Shown here: one piece after another, positions 1-10,900 of the stretch
How the letters are laid out: every line of letters starts with the position of its first letter
How positions within the stretch are numbered: the first letter of the stretch is position 1
DNA from: Eopsaltria australis
Taxonomy: Eukaryota; Chordata; Aves; Passeriformes; Petroicidae
DNA length: 64,000 nucleotides
Assembly (NCBI GenBank): GCA_034509425.1
Contig: JAVTVJ010000372.1
Span: forward strand, 1,364,001 to 1,428,000
Reading direction: 5' to 3'
Notes under the pieces: model-generated
Told to the model about the DNA's origin: nothing
Seen by the model: only the letters and a program-made list of their open reading frames with translations
The model's database searches: none
Program-made: the position numbers and the translations under genes

Positions 1-3000
1 GGAAGGAAGACTATTTTCATAAAGTTCATAAGGGTTTGGATTTTTATCATGTTTTTCCTATGACTATTTTGTCCGATGACATTCTGGAAAGAGTCACTCC
101 TTCCTTATCCTCTCTTAGGTGCTTTTTCTGTAATTCTTAGCTGTCCATGCCTTCTAGTTTGTAAACAATATGAAAACATGAAAAAATGCTTTTCCCTTTT
201 TGATACTGACTTCTATTCAACTAAAGTCCTTAAATAGGAAATAAGCAGAAAAAAATAACTTAATGACACTGATTTTTAAGGAAAAGTGGAAATTCTACAG
301 ACTTTTGTATTACCTTCAAAAAATGTATTTTCTAAATCCAGAAAATGAAAATTATGTTTCCAACTATGCCTTATTTTCTGCTAAGTTCCCTCTTGAACTG
401 ACAATAATCTTATGTAGTAAGCATTATTACTATCTTTTTCTGGAAGATTGCTCTGGCTTTTTCTTTTATACAATGCTCCTAGGATAACTTTCTAAACTGT
501 TATTTATTTAAAGCAAAATCTCATCTTATTTTAATCACAAACAACATGATTTGATTCTCAATAAATTCTTTCACTATTTTCATTATTCTTTTTAGCTTTC
601 ATTATCCTTTTTACCTTTCATTATCTTTTTCTTTTGCAATCAAATAAATGAAGGCTAAATAATACTACCAAAGGGGCAAAACATAGCTACTGTGGGGATG
701 GTAATTTAAATGCTGAAATTAAACAATGCTACTATTCATGATAAAATATTTGCTTACTTTCAGATAACCTTGGCTTGTGTTAACTATCTTAATAACTTCA
801 CTTGCAGATCTTGCTGAAGAAGTAAGTCAGTGTGAAGGAATGTCTCCCAAATGTCGTGTTTCTGTTTTTTTGCTTTTGCATTCCTCTAGATATTTGCTGT
901 GTGCACAATCTATCTTTGGGAAGCTCAGTGTAAAGCCTGGGATATGTCATCAGGAAGGGAAAAAATGAACTGAGCAGCATTTGTCAAATATCTGCGATGA
1001 TTACATTATCATATGTTTCTTATAGGATGTTCTGCTAAAGAAGGCCCACTCACAAGGCCTCTTCCTTCTCTTCCATCCCTCTACCCTCACCCCATCAAAA
1101 AAATATTCTAGCTTCCGTTGATCCACAAAATGCTTAATGTCATTTTAATGCACAGCACAGAGCTGGCACCCTCAGGCTGTGAAAATTATGTTCTGGTATG
1201 TGATGTGGGGAAGGGAAAAAGTGAAAGATATTGCCTGGATTTGGCAAGGATATCAGGAAAGGGAATGGGAGTTGGAAAGGCTGTTAGGAAATGTAGATTG
1301 GTAAGAGTGTCAAACAAAGACTGAATGGGAAGGACTCAAGGGGGAAACTGAAAGTTTTGTGGAGAATATATGAGGTGACCGGCTGAGTTTGAAAGCATCC
1401 CTATCAACCATTTCAAGTCTGCTCCTCTCCTATTTCAGCTTCTCGTTTACTCATCATTCATTACTCTGGTGGTTTGCCTCTCTAGTGGCTTTTTCTTGAG
1501 CAAATGACATTCCATGGTTTAAGTCAACCAGGTTCCCAGGTGCTTCCTCTCTCCTACCTTTGAGTAACACCCCCTGAAAGTCAGGGAGCAGATGAGATTC
1601 ATTTTCCTGAAGGCCAGGTTAGTGGGTTTTTTTGTATCCAGTCCTGTGGCACCCATCCACCCTCAGGGAGGCTAACACTGTTTGACTGTTTTCTCTTGCT
1701 GCTGGTGCCTCTTTCAGAGACTGGGATTCTGTAAACTCTTTTTATGGTGTTCAGTTTCTTTCTTTTCCCTGACTTTTGGAAAAACCTTCCATTTTCTTCT
1801 ACCACATCCCTCTCCCTGCTGACTCCTCTGGCTATTTGTGGTATCTAATCACTCTCTGCAATTTCCTCCTCCCTCTCACCCCCTACTCTGCACTTGAAAA
1901 CAACATTGTTTCCCCTTGCCACCTCACTGGGTAATATTTACTGTGACTTAAGTGCTATCTCTCTTTTCCCGCCTGACTTGGCATCCTATTCTGATTCCAT
2001 AAATAAGCGTGATTATGAAACCTCTTGGACAGGTACTTGGCTGGCACAGGTGTCCAAACATTCTGTTCTTTCCTGAGTGTCATATCAGTTGCATAGATCT
2101 TGTAGAAGGGAAGAAGAGACCCAAGGTGTCCCTATGCTTCTACTTACTCTTTTTTGATCTATAGGCAATGGTTTTCAGACTGCGAGTCCTCTGAGATGCA
2201 TGCTGTGTTTCACAAGTTAGCCCCTGCTGATGGTTATGAAAGGGCTGAAAGTGCCTGATAGTAAAGGTGACTATAAAAATAGATTTCCAAAATGTCATGA
2301 GAAATTTGGTACTACTATTTATTTACATATTAAAAAAAAATATCCTAAGGGGCCCAATAAAAATAGTGGGCATAACAATAAAGACTTTACTTAGTAGCAC
2401 AATCCTTTATGAAAAACTATAATTGAAAACACAGCAGTTTTAAGACTAGGAAATAGGAAAAAATGTATAGAAGGAAAAAAAAAAGGAAAGCTCCAAACAT
2501 TTTAATTTCAAATATATATGACTTATTTCTGTTTAAGATTGAATTCAGCCATCAGTCTTTTCCTTTGTTTAGGCTTTTTATCAATGGCCAGACCACAATC
2601 CCTTTTCCAACAAAGCATGATACCAAACATGCTTTAAATACAGGTTTCTTTCTTTTCTTTATTAGAAGAGCACAAAATAATGGATTGACTAATGCTGTCT
2701 ATAGAAGGCATTATTTTTCAGGATCTCAACCTGGGCTCAAAGTTGCTAAAACTAGACCTAATGTATATGGAACACCTATTTAGTAGTAGAAAATACTAGA
2801 ATTGTTACTCTTAGTCACATTTGATGTTGAGGACTGAAGGATGAGGTTTTGATTTTTTACATAGTTCCCATACAGACAGATTATTTTGTCCCTGAGACTA
2901 CTCTCCTTTCTCTGCTTTCTAAGCTGGACAACACCTCTGGGATGCTCAAGGAGGTGAAAGAGCCAGCAAATCTTGCCTGAAAAGGTCAGTTGGATGTGCT

Positions 3001-5021
3001 CAGTCAGATAGAGAGATAAACTTCTGGCATAAAAGTTTGCTTTGTGCTTCATCTTGTGTAATCACAAAGGCATGAGATGAGACCTACTTTTGTTTCTTGC
3101 AGATAATTTATCCTATGGTGGTTAAGCACCATGGGATAAATAGCCTCTTCCCTTGATTTTATATACACTGTGGAGCATCCAGGAATGTGGAACATCTTTG
3201 TGTGTCTTTGCTATGGAATTGTTTTAGCTGCACCTCCTCTCAGACAGAGCAGCATGAATGCTTCATACTCCTGAGGGAAAATGATTACTACTTGGAGGAA
3301 AAATCTCAGTTTGAGAAACAGAATTGTCTCTGAGATGTACTCAAACTGCAGGATTTTGGTGCAATATGTGTGTATGTGAAATCACTAGTACTGGGTTGAA
3401 TCTGGTAGTAGTATTGATTACTTGTAGTGGGAAAACTGCCAAAAGAGAAAAAAAATACTGTGCCATTTTTCCCTTGGGAAATCCCCTTTTTAGCTCAAAC
3501 TCCAAGGATCTTATGCTGTTATCAAAACATTCTATCTTAGAATGTTCTGGTAAAGCATAACACAAATAATTTTCACTTGCTTCTTCTTTAGAGGAATCCA
3601 TAATGTTTTAGAGAAACAACGTCACCTTTCTACTGAAAATGGAGATGGGTCCATGCACAAAAACATTTTTCAAGTTGTGGGTCTGAAACAATAGAAAGGT
3701 GAACAAAGATCTCAGGTGATCCACATAAGGCTTGCAGCCTTACATCTGGTTTGTCTGCTCTTATCCTTTGATATTGTCACTGGTTTGGTTTTCCTGTCCT
3801 CGAGTCCACCTCTCCCTTAGCTCACACCTCACCTCTCTGTGTGAGCTGGGTGGTCACCATGCAATGTGCTCAGCAGAGAAGGCTCTCTGGTGCCAGCCTT
3901 TGAGCTGCAAATTCTCTGAAGGGCATAAGCAGGTGCTTCACCTGGCAGTCAACAGGGTGAACACTTCTGTTGGGAACCCTACTACAAGCCAAGTAATAAA
4001 CCAGAGCTTTACAGTAGGTGTTGGCTGACAAAGAGCCTTCTCAAAAGTTTGTATCACCCTGGAAAGGACGCAGCACTGCTCTGCTCATGGAGGCCTTGAC
4101 TGTCTGCAGGGACAGGTGCTGCAGATCCATCTTGCCAGTATCTTGCCTGTCAGAATGTGCTCTGGAAAGTGATACTGATTTAAATGGTTAGACAGACATC
4201 ATCAGAAGGAAACTATCAATGATGTAGTTAATCCTACAGGTGTAGGTGTAGCCAGAACAAGGCTCAAAGATCATTCTGTTTACACCCTAGTGATTTTCTG
4301 TCTTGTCAAGAGTGACTGACATAGGAAAGTAGAACTTGTGTTGACATTTTGAAATCTTTTATGCAACAACAAGTGCTGATAAAACTTTACCTATAATTTC
4401 AGCCATATCTTGATCAGTGTGTTCACCTACATCGAGTTGCCATATAAAATGAAATCCTAAAACAGACATTGAGAATAGCTGGATGGCAGATGTTATGTCT
4501 AGAGACTACACAACTCTGCTGTTAGTCATTTACGGCTTGCATTGTTGGGGAAATGACCCAATACTGATCAAAATCAACAATAGAACTTGATCTAAATGAG
4601 CTACATATCCAAAGAAACTTGTTGAATCAAAGCGAATTTGTGAACAATGAACTACTATGACAAATCAAGCTCTTTTGCTGAAATATATCAGAGAGCAATA
4701 TGTAGCCAGACTGCTTCTTATTTTGTTCCTGTGAGTGGAACAGTAAAATCTAGGGCTTCATCAGCTTCATGCTCTAAGTGGGGAAAGGATTTGATTCAGA
4801 TGTCCACCAAATGTCTAATATGTTCTGAGATACGTAAGGCATATTAGACATCTTCTTGCAATCGTTGAATGCAGCACTTGACTACTGCAGACCCTTTCTG
4901 GAATTGCTGGAGGTTAAATGAGATGATTTAGATGGCACATGTAGCCCAGAGGTGCTAGTTTCCTGCATATGAAAAAGTGAATTAAGACCTGTTTAGCACA
5001 ACCTGACAACAGTAAGAATGA
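1..5021. other. AT-rich DNA without a supported gene
   Basis: Unique-looking, AT-rich and CpG-poor sequence. The longest open frames (about 60-106 codons) have no recognisable domains, overlap one another on both strands and are in the range expected by chance. At 806-823 a 14-base segment sits between a fair acceptor (ending TTGCAG) and a near-perfect donor (GTAAGT), which is too little to call an exon. I see no repeat family I can name here. Confidence 0.6.
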
Positions 5022-5056
5022 TACCTTATTGTAAATAAGAATTACCTTATTGTAAA
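5022..5056. repeat. Short tandem duplication (about 21-bp period, two copies)
   Basis: The 14-mer TACCTTATTGTAAA occurs at 5022-5035 and again at 5043-5056, with a similar AGAAT-containing spacer before each copy. It looks like a simple local duplication and no function is implied. Confidence 0.7.
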
Positions 5057-5300
5057 ACAGATCCTTCAGCTGACCTGTAGATTTCTGTCAATAGAGTCAT
5101 ACTTTGCTTTGCTACAAGCCTGTGGATATTAGGATGGACCCTGTTCAGAGTGCCTAACTGCTCAACTCGTCATATGCAATTAAAGTTTCCATTAAAACTG
5201 AGTCCCGTCTCACAAATTCTGATATTTCAAAAGAACATAACACATCCTGTGTCAGACTGAGACGGAAGATGGACAATTGCTTGATAAGATCTTTTAAACT

Positions 5301-6922
5301 CTGTGTAACAATTGGAAAAGAGAGGGTTAGGGCACTCCTGCTTGTGCTATTTGGTTTCAAAGACATACCATGACTAAAATAAAAATAATTGAGAGTGTGG
5401 ACTGCAGTCTCTTGTGTTCCCATCCCAAAGCCCACTCCAGCCTTTCAGGAATCATTGCTGAATTCCACTCCCAGACAGCAGCAGAAAAGGCAAGCTGTTG
5501 GGGTGAAAAAATTCTACTGACTTTTCTTGTTCTCTATAGAAGACTGAACATTAGTTCACAATCTTAAATATCTGTCACCACATCATCTGTCTTGCTTGAG
5601 TATCAAGACACAGTTAGTGGGTAATAAAGGCCCTCTAACTGAAAGAGAGGGAATACCCCTTGTCCTGAAACATCATAGAATGTTCTGCTTTTCATGCTGC
5701 ATTTTATTAAGTTAATCTATACAGTTTTCATCAGGGTTTGTTTAGTTAACCTCTGCCTCATGATATATTTGTCAACTCAATTTAAAAAAAACCATTAAAA
5801 ATAGTATAAATCAGATTTTATTTTCCCCTTTTCCTAATATTTGATTATCTGTTCTTTTTTCACCTTTCCCCAAGGTTCCTTTATTTAGCTCACACATAAA
5901 TTAGCTGATGAAGAAGGCTGGCTCCAAATGCATTTCACAGGTCCTTTGAGACACGCCAAAACTAACAATTTAAACCATGTTTTCTCCAAATAGGCAACAC
6001 AAAGTTAATTTTTGTGGTTGTCCTTTGCTTGGATGTGTGGTGTGAGCTTTTCAGTGCCACCAAATCAAATACATGAACAGTAAACCAGCAGTAGCAAAAT
6101 AATGACATTTCCACAATTTCATCAGGAAAATAATAAAATAAGCCACCAAGACTTTTGGGAGAAATCAGATGAACTCTAACACTGTAATTGTGGTAGGCTG
6201 AGGTTCAAACCAGGGTGAAACACTTTAGACCCGTAGTAAAGTGGTGACCTCATGTGAAATAAAGCAAAACCATGGTTGGTTACCACACATATTCTTTACA
6301 CAAACATTTCAATAGCTCCTTAAAAAAGAACTAATAGCAGTAGCTATGTTAGTCCTGAAGCAGAATTAAATCTGAGGTTTTGACTGCCTTCTCTTTGCAT
6401 GCTTTGCAACAGTATGGATATTCTACATATGGTACTAATTCCCTTATTAAATTAGACATTGTACTTTCTATGTGCCAACCAAGCCCATCCTTCTGCCAGC
6501 TCCAGCCCACAGATAAAGTCCAGGCATTAGTCCCATCCCAGCACAACAAAAGTCTTGCTGGTGAAGCCATCTTTTGGTCATATTCCCAGGGAGTTTCAGG
6601 TTGTAGGAAGCAGTGCTCATCACCTTTCATTGCTTGCTGTGCCAGAACACAGGGTGTTATCTCATACTGAGCTGTAATGTACCCCATGGCTACAGATGGT
6701 GAGCAAAAGCACTGATAAAGGGCCTAAACCTCAAGCCTACTTTCACATTGCCAGGAGGCATGTCCTCAAGCTTCTTTGAAGCTTTCACTGAAATAGAAGA
6801 CATTTTGGGTTTTGGAAGGAATGAGGGTTAATATTTGTCTTGGTACATAAACCCCAAAACCACAGCAAGTCAGAGGGAAACAGCCTGTGAACATTAAAAG
6901 ACCTCCCAGTTATAAATTTTAG
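5301..6922. other. Unique DNA without a supported gene
   Basis: No repeat or gene is recognised. Between 6349 and 6690 both strands are open for about 100 codons, but in mutually overlapping frames with no recognisable motif. This is a stop-poor patch rather than evidence of coding. A GGTTCAAACC-like string near 6203 resembles a tRNA B-box, but no matching A-box or cloverleaf surrounds it. Confidence 0.5.
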
Positions 6923-7350
6923 AATGTCCAAAGCAGGGCAACCAAGCCGGAGAATGGTCTGGAGCACAAGTGTGCTGGAGAGAGGCTGAAGGAACTGAGG
7001 TTGTTTAATCTGGAGAAAAGGAGACTCAGGGGAGACCTTACTGCTCTCTACACCTCCCCGAAAGCAGGTTGTGGTGAGGCGGTGGTTGTTCTCTTCTACC
7101 AAGAACAAGTGACAGGAGGAGGGAGGTTTAGATTGAATATTAGGGAAAATTTCTTCACGGAAAGAGTTGTCAACCATTGGAACCAACTGCCAAGGAAAGT
7201 GATGGATTCACCATCCCTGGAAGTGCTCTAAAGACATGTGGATGTGGCACTTGAAGTCATGGTTTAATAGTGACCATGATGGTAGTGCTGGATTGATGGT
7301 TGGACTTAATGGTCTGAGAGATCTTTTCCAACCTTCTACGATGTCCTGAA
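6923..7350 (+). mobile_element. CR1 LINE, 5'-truncated 3' end (sense on plus strand)
   Basis: This is the 3'-terminal part of a chicken repeat 1 non-LTR retrotransposon. Landmarks of the CR1 3' region appear in order: a GTCTGGAGCACAAGTG-like segment, GGTTGTTTAATCTGGAGAA, CTCAGGGGAGACCTTA, AATTTCTTCACGGAAAGAG, CACCATCCCTGGAAGTG, GATGTGGCACTT, and TTTTCCAACCTTCTACGATG at the end. The last string is a decayed form of the terminal ATTCTATG octamer repeats. About 40-50 bases seem to be missing internally near 7110, compared with the usual CR1 3' region as I remember it. It is 5'-truncated, as nearly all CR1 copies are, and cannot code for its reverse transcriptase. A solo LTR begins about 20 bp downstream. 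Confidence 0.95.
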
Positions 7351-7364
7351 ACAGTTTGCTTTAG

Positions 7365-7369
7365 GTCCA
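7365..7369. repeat. Left target-site duplication of the solo LTR (GTCCA)
   Basis: GTCCA directly precedes the TG that opens the LTR block at 7370. The same five bases directly follow the CA that closes it (7956-7960). A 5-bp duplication is the size usually produced by class III (ERVL-type) integrases. Confidence 0.85.
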
Positions 7370-7491
7370 TGTTGTGGATTGACCCTGACCAGGGGCCAGG
7401 TGCCCACTCAGTCACCCTATCACTCCCCCCTCCCGCTGGGAGAGGGGAGAGGATAGTATTGAAAAAAACTATCAGGGTGAGTAAAGGCAGT

Positions 7492-7497
7492 TTTATT
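7492..7497 (-). terminator. LTR polyadenylation signal AATAAA
   Basis: TTTATT on plus reads AATAAA on minus. It lies about 125 bases before the 3' end of the minus-strand LTR, as expected for the R/U5 junction region. Confidence 0.7.
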
Positions 7498-7673
7498 ACA
7501 GTGGGAAAAAAAAATAGAACCAGCAAGTTGAAAGTTGCGCGTGCAAGAGCAAGAAGGGAAAACAATCAATCTCTACTTCCCATCAGCAGCGATGTCTGGA
7601 CACTTTCCGGGAAGCAGGGCTCCAGCACGCATGGTGGTTGTTCGAGGAGGCAAATATGGACCAGCCCTGAGTG

Positions 7674-7702
7674 CCTCCTCCTCCTCCTCCTCCTCCTCCT
7701 CT
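7674..7702. repeat. (CTC)n / (GGA)n microsatellite inside the LTR
   Basis: About nine to ten uninterrupted CTC units on plus, which read GGA on minus, the LTR's sense strand. It begins about 10 bases downstream of the TATA box, so it covers the predicted transcription start and the first bases of R. GGA repeats can form G-quadruplexes. Confidence 0.95.
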
Positions 7703-7710
7703 CTTCCTTC

Positions 7711-7720
7711 CCTTATATAT
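7711..7720 (-). promoter_or_regulatory. LTR TATA box
   Basis: CCTTATATAT on plus reads ATATATAAGG on minus, a good TATA element. It lies in the expected place, upstream of the AATAAA signal and within the upper half of the minus-oriented LTR. Confidence 0.65.
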
Positions 7721-7955
7721 CTGAGCTGATGTTATATGGTATGGAATATCCCTTTGGCTGACTGGGCTCAGCTGGCCTGCTGGTGTCCCCTCCCAGGATC
7801 TTGCCCCCCCCATCCCCTTCAGTGGGGGAAGGAATGTCAGAGGGACAGCACAGCTTGGCAGTAGCCAAAACACTGCTCTGTTATCAACACCAGCTACCAA
7901 AGCAAAGTACAGCAGTGTAAGGGCTGTGAGCTTTACCCCAGTCAGACCCAATACA

Positions 7956-7960
7956 GTCCA
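7956..7960. repeat. Right target-site duplication of the solo LTR (GTCCA)
   Basis: Identical to 7365-7369 and immediately outside the closing CA of the LTR. Confidence 0.85.
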
Positions 7961-10900
7961 TTAAGGCCATTATTTGTAAGAGCTGTCTCTGGGCACTCAG
8001 ATATTTGTCTAACTCTTTTTTTAGCTAATCTATGCTTCTGACATCCAAAATTTACTGTGAAGAGGAACACTGCAATTTTGCTCTTTTCTTTCTGCAGAAA
8101 GAAAAGCAAACAAGTGTATTTATGTTTGTTAACCTTCTGTATGATAGTTTCATGGAGTGCTCCCATTTGCTGGTTTTGTGTGTTTAGTTATCTCCTATAC
8201 ATCTCTAAATCCTTCTCATTTTCTGTTGCCATTCTCCCTTCCCTGTTTCAGTCTTCTTTCCCAGTGTTCCTGTTAACCTGAAACAGCCATCAGCCAGGGG
8301 AAAATACATTAGTATGACTTTTTAAATTACAATGAGAGGTTTAATTTCAATTTCTCTGGTCCTCCATAACATTCAAGGTGGCCAAGGAATAAAAACCAAA
8401 AAACTTCTGACTGAAAAAAAAAAAAAATCTGCTGACTCCAATAGCAGAATGCACCTCATCTACTCATGCTGGCAAACTTCTAAGGCTGTTGAGTGACCAA
8501 TTATTTTCCTTTCAAAAATATCACACATGTTTCTTTAGCAAATAAAATTCTGTTCTCAGGCAAGACCAAGATAACAGTAAATATCACACTTCCAGAATGA
8601 TTCTGGTGACACAGAATTGCTGTTATCATTGCACAGAAATAATGCCAAGGAAAAATCATAATACTAACACAGAACATTGCAGAAAGGCATGTGAATGATA
8701 TCCTTACATGTGGCCTCAATTCTCTCTTAATTCAAATCTTTATTCAAAGGCCATAAAAGAGAAGGAAAATGATAAAAAACAGAAGAAGAAGAAGAAGAAA
8801 AAGACACATCCAAAATCCAAACTCAGAAGCAAAAAAATACATGTAATACATATAAGACCTTCCACTACATTTTTTTCAGACATATTGGTAGGTCCCAGCT
8901 TCGACATGTAGTTTTGGTACTTAACTCATAAGGGTCAGCAGATTTACAAACAATAGCAATAAACAATAGAATGCACTTATATATATCAATTAACAGTCAA
9001 TTTTCAGTTAGTGAGTCTAAACAGCAGAAAGATGTCTGCTGTCTCAGACATGGGACACATTATAAATGTGTAACACTTCTGCCCAGATTCAAAGGTAGTG
9101 TACGGACTCCTAGGAAGATCTCAACATTTGAAAAGGTTCAGTGTTTTCTTCAACACCTAAGTGAATGCACTCCCAGCAGAAACACTGCAAAATGGATGAG
9201 TTGAACTACAGCAATATATGGGACAGGGCAATCGTTTCTGAAGAATAACCTCATGCTGCTTGTGGGACTCTGAAAGGATGGTGCCAGTGAAAAGACAATA
9301 ATGGTAATGATCAACTGAAATCTTTGCATATCAATTAATAAAGTTCACAATGTATTAGACTGTGTATATGAAAAAGACACAGATTAGAGGAATTTAAACT
9401 CTTCACTTCTTTTTGTGCTCGCTTATGTGTGTTGGAGAAGCAAGTAGGATTTCAATGTATGGCAAGACGTGAGACAAAGAGGGATCAGTCACAAGTGTGG
9501 TGAAGCCCTGATCCCTGCACTTTCCAGTGTATTCCAAAAGTGGCTGGTGCATGAAATGTGCTAGTGCCTAGAGAGTCACAGCTTCAAGGGCTCTCTGTGA
9601 AGAACAGGGAGCTTATGGTTGTTGGAGGACTCCACAGAGAGTCATTGGTATGTAAAGGGTTTTGTTTTTAAAGATGTAACTTAATAGAATCAAACAGAAA
9701 TGTTACTTGGTGTGATACATGCATTTTTCTAGAGAAATATCACTCAATATTTTCCAATGAGCAAGATGGGGTATTTGGACATTGCAAACATTTATGGAAG
9801 AGCACTGTTTTGGAGTCAGAGGCTAGGAAACACAGACATTTGTGTTGTGATTTTAGCCAGTGTGAGTTTTGTTAAGAAAGCCAGCATAAGACAACATTAA
9901 TAATCACTCACACCCTCGAAAGCACAGGGACTGATATTTGTGTGTTCAAGGCAAAAGCACATGGCTTCTTTTCCAGATTCTTGGAGATCACATGCTTAGT
10001 GCAAGTGCCATAAATCAGCTGAAAAATATATTGGCAAAAAATTAGAAAATTATCACAGTCCAAGGCATCTTATTCAATGAGGAGGAATACATATGATTTA
10101 TGGGCAGGCATAACGTTTTCATGTTAACTGGCCTGTTATACTCCCTGCTGAATGGAGAATCTGAGGGAAACGTGCAGTCTGCAAATCACAGTCTGAAACA
10201 AGCCAACCTAAATTGTTCTGCTATAGAGAACTCCCATCCATAACCTAACCCAGCACCACTGATCTGAGAATCACTTTGGAAATGTCAAAGAATGAGATCT
10301 GTTTGTGGGTACTTCTGTCTACTTCCATCATATGAAAATAGCTCATTTGCTGCCACTAGTGTTAACAAGCTGCAGCAGAGTGCTCAGAGAAGAGGAAATA
10401 TGAATTATTACATCTCCTCCTTTTAGCAGGAGATGATATAGAAGGATTCCTTCTACCAGCCACACTTGTCCAGAGTCAAGGGTTTCTCTGGACTTGTACT
10501 GTTCAATCCATTGTTTATGCTCATCTTTTATTGGCTTTAATCATAGTTTTGTGATTATAACTAATAAGATAATTAACTTCCTAAATCTAAGAGAATTAAG
10601 AGACTAAACCAGCAACCAGGTGGGGTCCATCTGACCTAATCTCAGATCTAAGCTGTCTAGGCTCAGTCCTGAGTATCATTTCCCTGTAGTCAATGGAAAC
10701 GAAGCAGTTCAGGAGGAGAAAGTGAAATCTTAGAAGGTATCTTAGAAAGTTTTTTTTAAGATAGGGTTGTTATTCTCTTGGTTACATCTCAGATTCTACA
10801 CCAAATGTATAGTAAACCTGGATAACTAGCTTAGACAAGGTGCCTACATTTCAGACAGCTAAAGGTCATTGTCTATCATCACCCCGTGTGAGTGAGTGGT

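Larger units (their letters stand above)
7370..7955 (-). mobile_element. Solo LTR, avian endogenous retrovirus (ERVL-like), 586 bp
   Basis: A complete LTR left after recombination of a provirus. It has no internal gag, pol or env sequence. It runs from TGTTGTGGATTG to CCCAATACA as read on plus and is flanked by 5-bp GTCCA repeats. Orientation is minus: the reverse complement carries a TATA box (7711-7720) followed about 220 bases later by an AATAAA polyadenylation signal (7492-7497). The sequence style (a TTGTGGATTGACCC terminus, GATGTTATATGGTATGGAATATCCC, TCAGCTGGCCTG, CTCCCAGGATCTTG) matches a very common avian LTR group as I know it. The family label is from memory, while the termini and duplications are seen directly. 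A GGA microsatellite lies between the TATA box and the poly(A) signal. The perfect duplication suggests a fairly recent insertion. Confidence 0.92.

Noticed and set aside
6195..6215. GTTCAAACC-like tRNA B-box
   Set aside because: No A-box at the proper distance and no cloverleaf can be drawn around it.
6349..6690. About 100-codon frames on both strands at the same place
   Set aside because: Mutually overlapping, without domain, codon bias or splice signals. A stop-poor patch is the simpler explanation.
7369..7951. Overlapping frames of 102-130 codons on both strands
   Set aside because: All lie inside or across the solo LTR. The poly-Ser and poly-Gly runs are translations of the CTC/GGA microsatellite.
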